Below are positions 44,641 to 56,050 of a stretch of DNA of 64,000 bases, one piece after another (within the stretch, counting starts at the first letter, position 1; the number at the start of each line of letters is the position of its first letter). This stretch comes from Cladopsammia gracilis (lineage: Eukaryota; Cnidaria; Anthozoa; Scleractinia; Dendrophylliidae). The stretch covers positions 272,110 through 336,109 of the forward strand of contig JAJGOT010000703.1 of assembly GCA_022457155.1 (NCBI GenBank), given 5' to 3'. Made by a program: the position numbers and the translations under genes. The notes beneath the pieces were generated by a model. The model made no database searches. It worked only from the letters and a program-made list of their open reading frames with translations, and was not told the DNA's origin.

Positions 44641-46104
44641 TCTAATTTAAAAATTGAACTGAAATTAATTAGGGAAAATATAAAATTCAGTGAGATATCA
44701 ATTGACGAGATTACATGTAGGTCGAAATGCAGCCTCAGAGGGGTACGTGAAACTCTCCTAAATAAGTGGAAATTATTTTGAATGTTCATTAACTAATCGG
44801 CAACATTTAAAGTACTGCTGTAGAATGGATGAAACAAAAATAAAAATAATTAACAACAAATTATTGTTGCTAGGCTGCAGTGAAATGCTTAAAAACCATA
44901 TCAGGAACATGGATTTTTTAGTTATTGATTTTTTGTAATATTTATTGTCAATGTTAATGATTATTGTAGAAGATAAAACCATGGTGCAAGAGACTATACA
45001 ATTAATTTTACTTCTCTACAAATGAAATTCACTAATTTTGGATTCATGTGCTGATACACTGTATATACTTGAGAGTGCCGGGTTTGTCAGCTGACAAATT
45101 AAGAACGTGTAAGAATTTGACTGTGACCAGAGCACAGAAGCCTCGAAGAGTGGGACTGCTCTTAGTTTGGTAAATGAAAATATAATATTAATACAAGGGC
45201 TAATATATGTGAGTGCTTTATGTTCATTATTAACTTCAATCTGCATTAGCTTCTTCTAATCTACAGAAATATCCTACTTCAAAGTTAATTTTATTACAGC
45301 TGACATAGAGATGAACATTAAAGGAAAATTTAAAACTTTACAATACTGGAATATAATTCAAAAAAAAGTTTACTCTTTATCCCTATTCCTGCATTCATGT
45401 TCGTATTTTAGAGATAGAGTTTAATAAATAATATTAATACAAGTGTCCAAACAAAAAATGAGTGATTATTAAAGTTAATTCTGACATGAATATTGACCAG
45501 GGTTTAAAAAATTTTGGGAATATTTGTAACTGAGGTGCAAAATAAACATAAATGATATTTGTGTATTAATTGTGGAAAAACATGTAAATCATGCTGTTGC
45601 CATTTATTAAAATAGAACTGGAACAAAATTAGAAATCTCTTTTGAAAAAAGTACAATTGAAGATCTTTAAATATGCTTACCCGGTATTGAAATCAGTAAG
45701 TGACATTTGACTTTGCTCAGGGAATATTAATTTCTTCTAGGCCCAGGTCGAAACAAAGTGAAAGGAATTTTTTCAAACAAATGTGATAAATTTGGCCTCT
45801 ACGACTTACACATGACAAAACTGATTTTAAACAACTCTGAGCAATGCAAGTCAGTAACAATTATAAAATTCAGGTCTGTGATAGTATGCCTTGCAAAAAT
45901 GATCTGCATGTCAAGTTTTACATGTGTGGTTGTGTATGTTGTAAAGATCAAAAGAATACAAGCTTATATAATTCAGAGTGACAAGAAAAACAGCCTAAAT
46001 AGTGTTTATTTTACAAAAAATATATATTATTCTTTTAACAAAATTGTCAAAAGTCCACTGTAAGTAAGCCTATTACTTAATTAACTAATTCTAATTATTA
46101 ACAG

Positions 46105-47045
46105 AAAAAAGATATTGAATCAAAATATGAACATTAAAATAGATGGAAATATAACAAATAGGGTAAAGGACTGTAAGTTTTTAGGAGTAGTTATTGATGA
46201 AAACTTAACATGGATGAGGCATATAAATCTCGTAACCTCAAAAATTTCCAAAACTATTGGGGTCATGCATAAACTAAGCTATTATTTGTTCACAGATGCT
46301 ATTAAAAGCCTATATTATACTTTAGTACATGTATATCCTTACATTCACTATGGCAATATTGTTTGGGCTAACAATTATCCTTCCAAATTAAATAGGATTG
46401 TAACTCTACAGAAAAGGGCAGTAAGAATTATAGCTAAAGTTGGATAAGGGGAAAGTACGGCTGAAATTGTTAAAGAATTAAAGCTCCTTAAGGTAGATCA
46501 AATAAATGAATTGGAAATTTCAATTCTAATGTTTAAGTATTATTCAGGGCAGATGTCACATAAATTAAAGCAATTGTTTAAATCAAATCACATGGTACAT
46601 AGTTACGGAACACGTCATAGACATACAGTACATGTAACTGTCATATTCCCCTTCAGAAATCATCCAGGCTAGGGCAGTATTCCCTGTCATTTAAGGGTCC
46701 AAAAATATGGTACAGCATTGACAAAAAGACTGTATCAAGCAAAAAATTCTATCAAAGCAGGACAATGACAGTAGTGGCAAATAATTCTGCAGTAAACAAA
46801 TTTTTCACTCTTTATTGCTTCTACAATGTTTATCATTATTGTTATCTTCAATTTCATTGTAAAACAAGCATTCAACCTAAGGTTGTTATGTAATGACCGT
46901 TGAAGGGGGTCTATTACTTCAAGCATTTCTGCTTTTCTACAGACTCCTCATCACTTTTGATTTTAAAGCTTGTTATTGAGAATATTTATATTATTTATTA
47001 TATTAAGTAGTGATGGAAGTAATAAAGTTGAAGTTGAAGTTGAAG
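46105..47045 (+). mobile_element. 5'-truncated LINE (non-LTR retrotransposon) copy
   Basis: Inserted in unit 3 only. TTAACAG flanks it on both sides (46098-46104, 47046-47052); units 1 and 2 have no insert. The 46115-46447 frame (CKFLGVVIDENLTW; SLYYTLVHVYPYIHYGNIVW; LQKRAVRII) is the C-terminal part of a non-LTR reverse transcriptase, just past the catalytic region. A TAA at 46445 and later frameshifts interrupt it; the continuation reads ESTAEIVKELKLLKVDQINE. The 3' end is a (TTGAAG)n-type tail near 47025-47045. It is a dead copy; the clade is not assigned. Confidence 0.85.
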
Positions 47046-47195
47046 TTAACAGCACACTTGTAAAAAACATTAGACAGGGGTTATTTAATGCGTTTTCGAA
47101 AGTTTTTTTTCTACGATGGATAACAAACTTAAAATAATTAAAACATAATGTAGCTATTGAAATGTCCTCCAAGGAAAGTAAGCTTAATTACACTA

Positions 47196-48794
47196 TAAAT
47201 ATGTATATTGTAGCAGTAATGTGCATGTATTCCTTCACGGTCACTCGGTTTTAAATATGTATATTGTAGCAGTAATGTGCATGTATTCCTTCACGGTCAC
47301 TCGGTATTAAATATGTATATTGTAGCAGTAATGTGCATGTATTCCTTCACGGTCACTCGGTATTAAATATGTATATTGTAGCAGTAATGTGCATGTATGC
47401 CTTCACGGTCATGTGGTATTAAATATGTATATGATAGCAGTAATGTGCATGTATGCCTTCACGGTCACTCGGTATTAAATATGTATATTGTAGCAGTAAT
47501 GTGCATGTATTCCTTCACGGTCACTTGGTATTAAATATGTATATTGTAGCAGTAATGTGCATGTATGCCTTCACGGTCACTTGGTATTAAATATGTATAT
47601 TGTAGCAGTAATGTGCATGTATGCCTTCACGGTCACGTGGTATTAAATATGTATATGATAGCAGTAATGTGCATGTATTCCTTCACGGTCACTTGGTATT
47701 AAATATGTATATTGTAGCAGTAATGTGCATGTATTCCTTCACGGTCACGTGGTATTAAATATGTATATTGTAGCAGTAATGTGCATGTATGCCTTCACGG
47801 TCACTCGGTATTAAATATGTATATTGTAGCAGTAATGTGCATGTATTCCTTCACGGTCACTCGGTATTAAATATGTATATTGTAGCAGTAATGTGCATGT
47901 ATGCCTTCACGGTCACTCGGTATTAAATATGTATATTGTAGCAGTAATGTGCATGTATTCCTTCACGGTCACGTGGTATTAAATATGTATACTGTAGCAG
48001 TAATGTGCATGTATTCCTTCACGGTCACGTGGTATTAAATATGTATATTGTAGCAGTAATGTGCATGTATGCTTTCACGGTCACTCGGTATCAAATATGT
48101 ATATTGTAGCAGTAATGTGCATGTATGCCTTCACTGTCACTCGGTATTAAATATGTATATTGTAGCAGTAATGTGCATGTATGCCTTCACTGTCACTCGG
48201 TATTAAATATGTATATTGTAGCAGTAATGTGCATGTATTCCTTCACTGTCACTCGGTATTAAATATGTATATTGTAGCAGTAATGTGCATGTATGCCTTC
48301 ACGGTCACGTGGTATTAAATATTTATATTGTAGCAGTAATGTGCATGTATCCCTTCACGGTCACTCGGTATTAAATATGTATATTGTAGCAGTAATGTGC
48401 ATGTATGCCTTCACGGTCACGTGGTATTAAATATGTATATTGTAGCAGTAATGTGCATGTATGCCTTCACGGTCACTTGGTATTAAATATGTATATTGTA
48501 GCAGTAATGTGCATGTATGCCTTCACGGTCACTCGGTATTAAATATGTATGATAGCAGTAATGTGCATGTATTCCTTCACGGTCACTCGGTATTAAATAT
48601 GTATGATAGCAGTAATGTGCATGTATTCCTTCACGGTCACTCGGTATTAAATATGTATGATAGCAGTAATGTGCATGTATGCCTTCATGGTCACTCGGTA
48701 TTAAATATGTATATTGTAGCAGTAATGTGCATGTATGCCTTCACGGTCACTCGGTATTAAATATGTATATTGTAGCAGTAATGTGCATGTATGC
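47196..48794. repeat. 56-bp minisatellite, about 28 copies (unit 3, left part)
   Basis: Same unit and same variant types as 4221-5515, plus a shorter variant (TATGTATGATAGCAG) that is clustered near 48545-48665 and otherwise occurs singly. CACTGTCAC variants are clustered near 48130-48250. The array is interrupted at 48794 by the BEL/Pao insertion and resumes at 56417. Confidence 0.95.
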
Positions 48795-49160
48795 TGTAGC
48801 GTCCACTCTAACATCGCTACTTTATTAACTTTAATTCACCGTATCCAGGTCACATAATTCGTATTCATTCACAAACTTGAACGTGAAAGATTCGCTGAAA
48901 GCAAAACAATAAACGATGACTATATTGCACAGTTGAACGAAGTGACATAACTGGCGACTGAAAAACCGACAAAAATATCGGATACTTACAAGTATTGTGC
49001 CTGATAATAACAAAAGGAACTTCTACGAAATAGAAACTAGTTTACACGACTCCATAACATGTGCTTCTCACCGTGAGAAAACGCGTCCGCCACATTCTAG
49101 GCCTGCGGTCACGGGAGACCACTGGCAACGTCATTTATGAGTCACTTTCTGTCCCGTACA
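48795..49160 (-). repeat. 3' LTR of the BEL/Pao element
   Basis: 366 bp, ending ACA next to the left copy of the TATGC duplication in minus-strand reading. It shows no difference from the 5' LTR in a base-by-base reading. It contains a small reading frame (48831-49013) that also exists in the other LTR and is not considered coding. Confidence 0.96.
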
Positions 49161-49391
49161 CGCTCCCCCCCGAAAGACGACTGGGGAGTCTTTCTATCGT
49201 AACGCAAACTTGTACTGAACAGACAAAACCTAGTTGGGACCTATTGATCAGTACAAAGTCTCATGAAAGTTCCGTAAACAACTTAAACTCTTGAATCAGT
49301 TTGAACACTTCTTAGTGTCTTTCCTGCATTTTCCGAACTGGTAATGTCAGAATTGTTCCTCAATGTAACTGATCTCCTGGACACTGCACAT

Positions 49392-52300
49392 TTAGCGGCT
49401 ATCTCTGACAGGCTCCGGTCGCTGTTCAAGGCCACTAAGTAATTGCTCTTCCAACAAACAGAGCTTTCGGACATCTCTTCGGTAGACTCCGTCTGCTGTT
49501 CTGACAACAACTTGGCGCACCATGCCTTCGCTGTCTGGAAATGTTTGCTCAACCAAGGCTTTAGGCCACTGTCCACGAGGCGCATTCTTGTCTGATAACA
49601 GCACCAAATCCCCTACTTTGAAGTTCGGCTTGGGTTGCAACCACTTTTGGCGTTCTTGTAGTGTCGGTAGGTATTCTTTCGTCCACCTCTGCCAAAACTC
49701 ACTCGCAAGAAGATGAACGTGCTTCCATCTTGCTTTGAATCTATCTGATTCTTCAAACACATCTGGAGATGAAGACGGGTTTCGACGTAACAGAAGTATA
49801 TGGTTGGGCGTCAATGCTTCTAAATCTTGCGGATCACTGGAGACAGGCGTGATTGGTCTGTCGTTCAAAATCTTCTCTACCTCAACGAGGAATGTCCTTA
49901 AAGTCTCTTCATTTACGAGGCGTTCTCCTACCATTGAGTGTAGGATTCTTCTGGTAGAACGTATCAGTCTCTCCCATACGCCGCCTTGGTGGCTTGCTGC
50001 GGGTGGGTTAAACTTCCACTCGATTCCTCTTTGAGTCAACGTGGACTGAATTTTCTCTTGATCCCACACTTTCAAGGCGTTAACGACGTCCAACTCAGCT
50101 CCTCTGAAATTGGTGCCGTTGTCACTGTAGACAATCTTTGGAGGTCCTCTTCTACCAACAAAGCGCAAAACTGCATTAATGAAACTATCAGTGGACAGGT
50201 CGTCAACCAATTCTATGTGAACGGCTCGATATCTTAAACAGGTGAAAATACATCCGTAACGTTTGTTTAGGGATGGATCTCTCTTTGATCTTGTGTTGGG
50301 TCCCAGCTTCACGTAGAGTGGTCCGAAGTAATCCAATCCTACAGCTGCAAATGGATAGATGATCCTATAACTGTCTGACGACACTCGAACAACTGGAAGC
50401 GGCGCAGTTATTTGCTCTCCTAATTTGGCATTCTGACGTTTGCACACGTGACACTTGCTGAGAACCTGCTTTATTGTGGAAACTGCTTTCACAATCCAGA
50501 AGCGCTGCCTAATTTCAGCCAAAACTTGATAGGTTCCCACATGTCCATTCAAGTGATGATAATGACGAATAATCAACTCTACCACAGGGTGTTTTGCTGG
50601 TAGTATCATCGGGTGTTTTGCCTCGTACTGCAAATCTGAGTGATTCAATCGTCCACCAACACGAAGAATTCCTTCATCTTCAAATGGTTTGAGTCCGGCA
50701 AGTCTGCTTCTTGTCGCTGCCTCATCTTTCTCATTGGCGAACGACTGTTTCTGGACGAACTTCACAATTTTCTTCTCTGCTTTGTCCACATCTTGGACTG
50801 ACAAGGGTTTAGGACTACACTTCAAGCTTCGGTTCATTCCAATCTGGGACTGGGATTGCATTGGTCTATGAAGTGCTCTCATTAGCCATGCAACTATTCT
50901 TCGTAGACGATCCCATGCTGAATATCGCTGGAACAAGGCGTTCCAAAAATCTGACTGTACTACAGTTGTTCCCACTGTCACTTTTTCTCGTTTCACACCT
51001 TCATCAGTGTCTAGAAGATTTTCGGAAACTTCTGGAGGCTGTAGGGGCCATTCTTCAACCTCTGTCCACAGGAATTCAGGACCGCGTCGCCACCTCTCTA
51101 GTTTCTTGGTCTCCGAGGCCTTGATCCCTCGGGAAGCATAATCTGCGGGATTGAGCTCTGAAGGCACATGCCGCCACTGCCTTGGTTCTGACTCTTGACG
51201 TATGACAGCGACTCGATTCGCGACAAAGGTGACAAATCTTCGCACTTCATTGGCAATGTACTTTAGAACTATCATGGAGTCAGTCCAGTAAGTAACAGTG
51301 TCAATCTTCAGCCTTCCTTCCAATTCTTTCATTACGACCTTGTTAATTTTCGTTGCTAAGGTAGCTGCTGTCAACTCTAGCTTTGGCACAGTTACAACAC
51401 TCTTTAGAGGTTTCACGCGGGATTTGCCCATGACAAAACTGCAATGGATTTGCCCTTCACTGTTGACGAGACGTAAATAAGAGACTGTTCCATAACCGTG
51501 CTCTTGGGACGCATCGGCGAAATGGTGAAGCTCTGCTCGTTTAACCTCACCAAAGTTGCTAGGCTTGTAACATCGGGGAATGCTGAATCCCTGCAAACTA
51601 ACAAGTCCTAGTCTCCACTTCCTCCAACGGGCGCACAATTCTTCTGGGAGATTCTCATTCCAATCAAACTTTCGTTTGCACAGTTCCTGGTTTATTTCTC
51701 TTCCAGGTAGGAGTAGGGGACTAGCAAATCCAAGCGGGTCGTATACAGTTACGATAGATGACAGGACACCCTTTCGATTCTCTGGCTGCTCCTTGTTGCT
51801 CACAACAAAGTCGATCGTGTCATGCTCTACGTTCCAGTGGATTCCTAGAGCTCTATCCATTGGTAAACTTTCTGATTTCAAATCCAAATTCTTGATGTGC
51901 GGTGCCCGTTCTTCTACTGGGAATGCTGATAGCACGCTGCGAGAGTTCGAAATCCACTTTGTCAGTTCGAAGCCTCCTCTCGCAAGCAACTCCTGTAGCT
52001 GTTTACTAATGCCTACGGCACGTTCCGAATCAGCAAATGACTTAAGCAAATCGTCTACGTAGAAATCTCTTAACACAGCTTCAACCGCTTCTTGAGAGAA
52101 ATCTCGCTCGTTGTCCTTAGCTGTCTTCCTAAGGGCGTATCCTGCTACGCTCGGTGAAGACTTCGCTCCAAAAATGTGTACAAGCATCTGGTAAGTCTTC
52201 GGATCCTTTGACAGGTCACCATTTGGCCACCACAGGTAACAGAGCGCTCCACGATCCTCTGGCGCTACGTAAACCTGGTGAAACATCCTTTTTACATCTG

Positions 52301-55300
52301 CTGTGACTGCAATATCATCTACTCGGAATCTCAGGATTACTCCGATCAAGGTGCTGGTATTTTCAGGCCCGCGTAATAGTTGCTCATTCAACGACGTTCC
52401 ACCACTCGTTGAAGCACAATCGAACACCACTCGCGGTTCTTCTGGTTTTCTGGGATGCCACACTGCGTGATGTGGAAGATACCACAGTGGCTTGAGCCTA
52501 GGGACCTCGTCATCAGGTACCTGTCTTGATGCTCCCTCGGTCTGGTATTTGTCTACAACACTGCTGTACTTGCTACGGAACACTGGATCCTTTCGCATCT
52601 TTCCTTCCAACCACCTTAACCTCCTTTCGGCTGTTGGCAGACTATCTGGAAAGTTCGGGGAGTCCTGACGGAAGGGAAGTTTAAGCTGATAGTGCCCGTT
52701 CACTAAGGTCGCTGACCGATCCATAATTTCTAGCGCTCTGCGGTCTTCAACTGACATGCCCTCTTCAACATCAGCATTAGCTTCACTGAACTCTTCATTG
52801 TACATGCGTTCTAGCTGGGCATTCAGACTATCTTGGCCGGTACGAGTAAAGTTCACATGGACAGTATCTTCAGCAAATTCTCCAATAGGGCCGTGGACGG
52901 TCCATCCAAGTGGTGTTTTCACTGCAATAGGTTCTCCCTGACCACCTTCTCTTCTGTCTAACTGTTTGTCAATTAGGTCCGGACGATCACTGCCTATCAG
53001 AATTGTCACTTTCTTATCTCCTGTTTCGGGTAAACTGATGTCACTAAGATGAGACCATTGCTTTATGTCCTCATTAGTTGCTATGTGTCGCGGTGTAACA
53101 GGAAGATTGTTCGTAGTCAAAACATTGTCAAGTCGAAACTTTGCACCTCCTTCAAAAGACTCGATGTTCAGCTGGATTTCATGACCGGATCTTTGCTCCT
53201 CACAATTGGCTGTGGTCATTGTATAGCTGGTTGGCTTCATATCTGTTAAGCCTAACTCTTGCACTAGACTATCTAGACAGAACGTCGCGTCCGATCCACT
53301 GTCCAGAAATGCATGTGTAGTGATCTGTCCGGTACCTCCCTGACATCTAATCTTGACTGGTACGACTTTAAAGCATACTCTAGGTCGATTTGCTTTGACT
53401 GCACCAACTGCAAGAGGATCACTGGGAATCGCTGACGTGGAACTACACACTGTATTGGAGGCAACTGGATTCGGTTCTTTTACACTTGCCAATACTGGAT
53501 TGCGAGCTTGGGCATCGGGCGTCTGTGCACTGTCACTTCCTTTGGCTCTTTCTGGTGTGTTACGACCGTTAACGCTGGGGCTGTTCTCATCACCATTCTC
53601 CGGTGCAGGATGTAACAGGTAGTGGTGATCCTTTCCGCATCCTGATATTCTGCAGGTGAACCCTTTCTTACAGAATCTTGCACTATGTCCTCCATCAAGA
53701 CATATTCTACAAAGTCCGTGCTGTTGTACGGTCTTTAGGCGGTCACTTAAGGTGGAGCTTCTGAATACTCGGCATCTCCAAATGTTGTGTGGTCCAGAAC
53801 ACTGAGCACACTTCCAAGGAACTTTTGGTGGCGCGTTTAGACTTTGACGATTCTGACCACTTCGAGTTGCGAAGCTTGTAACCCTGGAGTGCCAATCTGA
53901 CTTTGTCTTGCTTGATTCCTTTCTCTCTCTTTCGCCGGATGAAGAGGATCTGAGCTCTTGCCCATATCTGTTGTTGATACGTTCAGCGGCTCTTCGAACA
54001 AATTCAACAAAGTCTGCGTATTCGACTCGGCCTTTGCGCTTGATAAGGTCTCCTGCTTTATCGACCCACTTTCTTTTCAGACTCTCATCAGGAAGCTTTC
54101 TCATCAGTGCAATTATCACATCTTCGTTGTCCAAGCGGCTTGCGTAGCTATGGCCCATACTAGCCAGGACCCTTCTGGCATCCTCCAGTCTCCTAACAAG
54201 CTCCATGAGAGTTGGTGCATCAGCTTTCCGCACTTGGATTTCTCTCAGTTTCTTCATGTGGGCCTCTACTATCATGTGGGGTTGGCCAAAGTTCTCACGA
54301 AGAGTTCTCCATGCCTCAGAGTATCTGTGACCCACTGTTAAATTTACACAGCTTCTAATTGCTTCTTTAGCCTTTCCGGAACACTGTGCCAGAAGGCGCG
54401 TAAGTTTCTGAGACTCATCTGATACCTGGCTTTCAATATTGTCTCTAAAGTTTGTAGCAAACTCCACGTACTCCAGGGGATCCCCACTGAACTTCATTAA
54501 CTCCACTTTTGGTAAGGATGGCCCTTGCTTGATTGCCTGGGCAACAGTTACCCAAGCGTCGCACTGCAGCTGAGATTGCAGACCAATTTGCTGCTCAGGT
54601 AACGGAGATGAAGGGTATGTCGATGAGCTTCGCTGTGGAGTTGTTACAGGATAGAATTCAGATGCTGATGCATCCAAACCTACAGTTCGTGGACCACAAG
54701 GCCACATAGACATTCCTGACATTGACTGTGCCTTCATTGGTGACGAGCTAGCAAATGTGTATAAAGGCTGCGACGTGGTAGCAGGTACCGGTGTTGTCTT
54801 TGACAGATGAAAATGAGGTGTAGAACTGACAGCCGCGCTGGACTCGGTGCAATGGGACGAAGTGAGGGTAGTTAAACCGCCTGAGTTTGCTTCACCAGTT
54901 GCTACTGTTACTACACTTGACATGGAAGACATAATTGCTGGTTCTGATTGTACATAATTTAGACCCGCTAATGATGGGAGTGGAGGTTGAGTAAACTCGA
55001 GTACTGATGGTGTTGGCATTTTCTCCTTCCCACCCATTGGCTGGGGTTCTGAGATGGGCGTGGCACTAACTTTCACAGATTGTGACAAATGTTCTTTTAA
55101 ATACTCGTTCATCCCATCTTTCTCTCCATTCTCCTCACTTTGTTCTATCAGTAAGTCGATTTCAGCATGCTTCATTTTAGTTTTGGCATTCAACAGCTCC
55201 ATTTTTCTGCTTAACTCTGCTTTACCCTTTTCAACTTCTTCCAATTCACGCTGTAGTTCCTGTCTTTCTTTCAGGGCCTGCATTTCTAATTTGGCTTCTT

Positions 55301-56006
55301 CTGCCACTCTCTTCTTCTCTTTAAGGTTACTTCTAATAGATAAACAACTCTTCCCACTCTTGTCAGACCTTAGACTAAACCCAGATTCAGAAGGGGAGGT
55401 CTCCACTCTTTTCCCTTTAACCCTCCACTGATTAACAAGGATTTCCAACTGTAATTTCATTTCTCGTTCATTGTGATAACTGTCAATAATCAATTGTTTT
55501 TTCTCTTCATCATCTTCAAAGTCGAGGTAATTATCATGACTAGCAACAAAGTTATGAAATGCTTCTTCATACCTGGAAATCCCAGTTTCTAATTCGTCTA
55601 CCTGTACGCTGGGACTTGCAATCAAATTCTGTACGTAATTTCGTCGCTTTCGCAGTTCTCCTAGATACCCTTTTCTCTGATGCTTTGCATGAACTGCTTT
55701 CTCGACTCTAACTTCCATATCATCCAGTCTCTTGTTAGGCGCTCTTAATCTGACAGGCCTGCAACTACTGCTTTGCTCTACGGAATTCTCACCATCGAAA
55801 CCAAAATCCACGTTTCCACTTGTTAATGATGGCCATACTTCCTTTATTCCACCATTCTCATCACTTTGAAACGTGTCCTGAGGCGATTTCGCTGTTGGAG
55901 CCGAATCCGTAATATTTTCCATCTGTGGAGTCACGTGAGACGCTGCTCGTTCGCGTACGGTTTTAGCAGAACTACTCTTTGGTTTCTTGTTCTTCTTACC
56001 AGTCAT
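49392..56006 (-). CDS. BEL/Pao Gag-Pol polyprotein (2204 aa)
   Basis: A single uninterrupted frame begins 45 bp inside the 5' LTR. Domains in order: coiled-coil-rich Gag N-terminus (about 225-310); DUF1759-type Gag region (about 500-680, beginning PKVELMKFSGDP); zinc knuckles at 733-745 and 766-779 (second one CRICLDGGHSARFC); a third Cys/His cluster follows. Aspartic protease with DSGS at 902. Reverse transcriptase with YVDD at 1316-1319. RNase H region near 1495 (HHFADASQEHGYG). Integrase zinc-binding HH-CC near 1805-1855, and the catalytic triad D1892, D1962, E2012, with 49 residues between the last two. C-terminal DUF5641-like segment. No envelope-like region follows. It encodes all functions expected for copying by reverse transcription and integration; with identical LTRs it may be active or recently active. 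Confidence 0.95.
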   Translation of the reverse strand: MTGKKNKKPKSSSAKTVRERAASHVTPQMENITDSAPTAKSPQDTFQSDENGGIKEVWPSLTSGNVDFGFDGENSVEQSSSCRPVRLRAPNKRLDDMEVRVEKAVHAKHQRKGYLGELRKRRNYVQNLIASPSVQVDELETGISRYEEAFHNFVASHDNYLDFEDDEEKKQLIIDSYHNEREMKLQLEILVNQWRVKGKRVETSPSESGFSLRSDKSGKSCLSIRSNLKEKKRVAEEAKLEMQALKERQELQRELEEVEKGKAELSRKMELLNAKTKMKHAEIDLLIEQSEENGEKDGMNEYLKEHLSQSVKVSATPISEPQPMGGKEKMPTPSVLEFTQPPLPSLAGLNYVQSEPAIMSSMSSVVTVATGEANSGGLTTLTSSHCTESSAAVSSTPHFHLSKTTPVPATTSQPLYTFASSSPMKAQSMSGMSMWPCGPRTVGLDASASEFYPVTTPQRSSSTYPSSPLPEQQIGLQSQLQCDAWVTVAQAIKQGPSLPKVELMKFSGDPLEYVEFATNFRDNIESQVSDESQKLTRLLAQCSGKAKEAIRSCVNLTVGHRYSEAWRTLRENFGQPHMIVEAHMKKLREIQVRKADAPTLMELVRRLEDARRVLASMGHSYASRLDNEDVIIALMRKLPDESLKRKWVDKAGDLIKRKGRVEYADFVEFVRRAAERINNRYGQELRSSSSGERERKESSKTKSDWHSRVTSFATRSGQNRQSLNAPPKVPWKCAQCSGPHNIWRCRVFRSSTLSDRLKTVQQHGLCRICLDGGHSARFCKKGFTCRISGCGKDHHYLLHPAPENGDENSPSVNGRNTPERAKGSDSAQTPDAQARNPVLASVKEPNPVASNTVCSSTSAIPSDPLAVGAVKANRPRVCFKVVPVKIRCQGGTGQITTHAFLDSGSDATFCLDSLVQELGLTDMKPTSYTMTTANCEEQRSGHEIQLNIESFEGGAKFRLDNVLTTNNLPVTPRHIATNEDIKQWSHLSDISLPETGDKKVTILIGSDRPDLIDKQLDRREGGQGEPIAVKTPLGWTVHGPIGEFAEDTVHVNFTRTGQDSLNAQLERMYNEEFSEANADVEEGMSVEDRRALEIMDRSATLVNGHYQLKLPFRQDSPNFPDSLPTAERRLRWLEGKMRKDPVFRSKYSSVVDKYQTEGASRQVPDDEVPRLKPLWYLPHHAVWHPRKPEEPRVVFDCASTSGGTSLNEQLLRGPENTSTLIGVILRFRVDDIAVTADVKRMFHQVYVAPEDRGALCYLWWPNGDLSKDPKTYQMLVHIFGAKSSPSVAGYALRKTAKDNERDFSQEAVEAVLRDFYVDDLLKSFADSERAVGISKQLQELLARGGFELTKWISNSRSVLSAFPVEERAPHIKNLDLKSESLPMDRALGIHWNVEHDTIDFVVSNKEQPENRKGVLSSIVTVYDPLGFASPLLLPGREINQELCKRKFDWNENLPEELCARWRKWRLGLVSLQGFSIPRCYKPSNFGEVKRAELHHFADASQEHGYGTVSYLRLVNSEGQIHCSFVMGKSRVKPLKSVVTVPKLELTAATLATKINKVVMKELEGRLKIDTVTYWTDSMIVLKYIANEVRRFVTFVANRVAVIRQESEPRQWRHVPSELNPADYASRGIKASETKKLERWRRGPEFLWTEVEEWPLQPPEVSENLLDTDEGVKREKVTVGTTVVQSDFWNALFQRYSAWDRLRRIVAWLMRALHRPMQSQSQIGMNRSLKCSPKPLSVQDVDKAEKKIVKFVQKQSFANEKDEAATRSRLAGLKPFEDEGILRVGGRLNHSDLQYEAKHPMILPAKHPVVELIIRHYHHLNGHVGTYQVLAEIRQRFWIVKAVSTIKQVLSKCHVCKRQNAKLGEQITAPLPVVRVSSDSYRIIYPFAAVGLDYFGPLYVKLGPNTRSKRDPSLNKRYGCIFTCLRYRAVHIELVDDLSTDSFINAVLRFVGRRGPPKIVYSDNGTNFRGAELDVVNALKVWDQEKIQSTLTQRGIEWKFNPPAASHQGGVWERLIRSTRRILHSMVGERLVNEETLRTFLVEVEKILNDRPITPVSSDPQDLEALTPNHILLLRRNPSSSPDVFEESDRFKARWKHVHLLASEFWQRWTKEYLPTLQERQKWLQPKPNFKVGDLVLLSDKNAPRGQWPKALVEQTFPDSEGMVRQVVVRTADGVYRRDVRKLCLLEEQLLSGLEQRPEPVRDSR

Positions 56007-56050
56007 CTTGTTCCTTTTACCAGTGTACTTGAAACTAATACTTCGAATGA

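Noticed and set aside
48461..48760. 99-codon frame with repeated HGHSVLNMYDSSNVHVFL
   Set aside because: Produced by the 56-bp minisatellite and its shortened variant; phase changes with unit length.
48831..49013. 60-codon frame present in both LTRs
   Set aside because: Within the LTR, no conserved domain; duplicates only because the LTRs are identical.
49283..49585. 100-codon minus-strand frame at the end of the BEL/Pao polyprotein
   Set aside because: It overlaps the conserved C-terminal polyprotein segment in another frame and has no recognisable domain.
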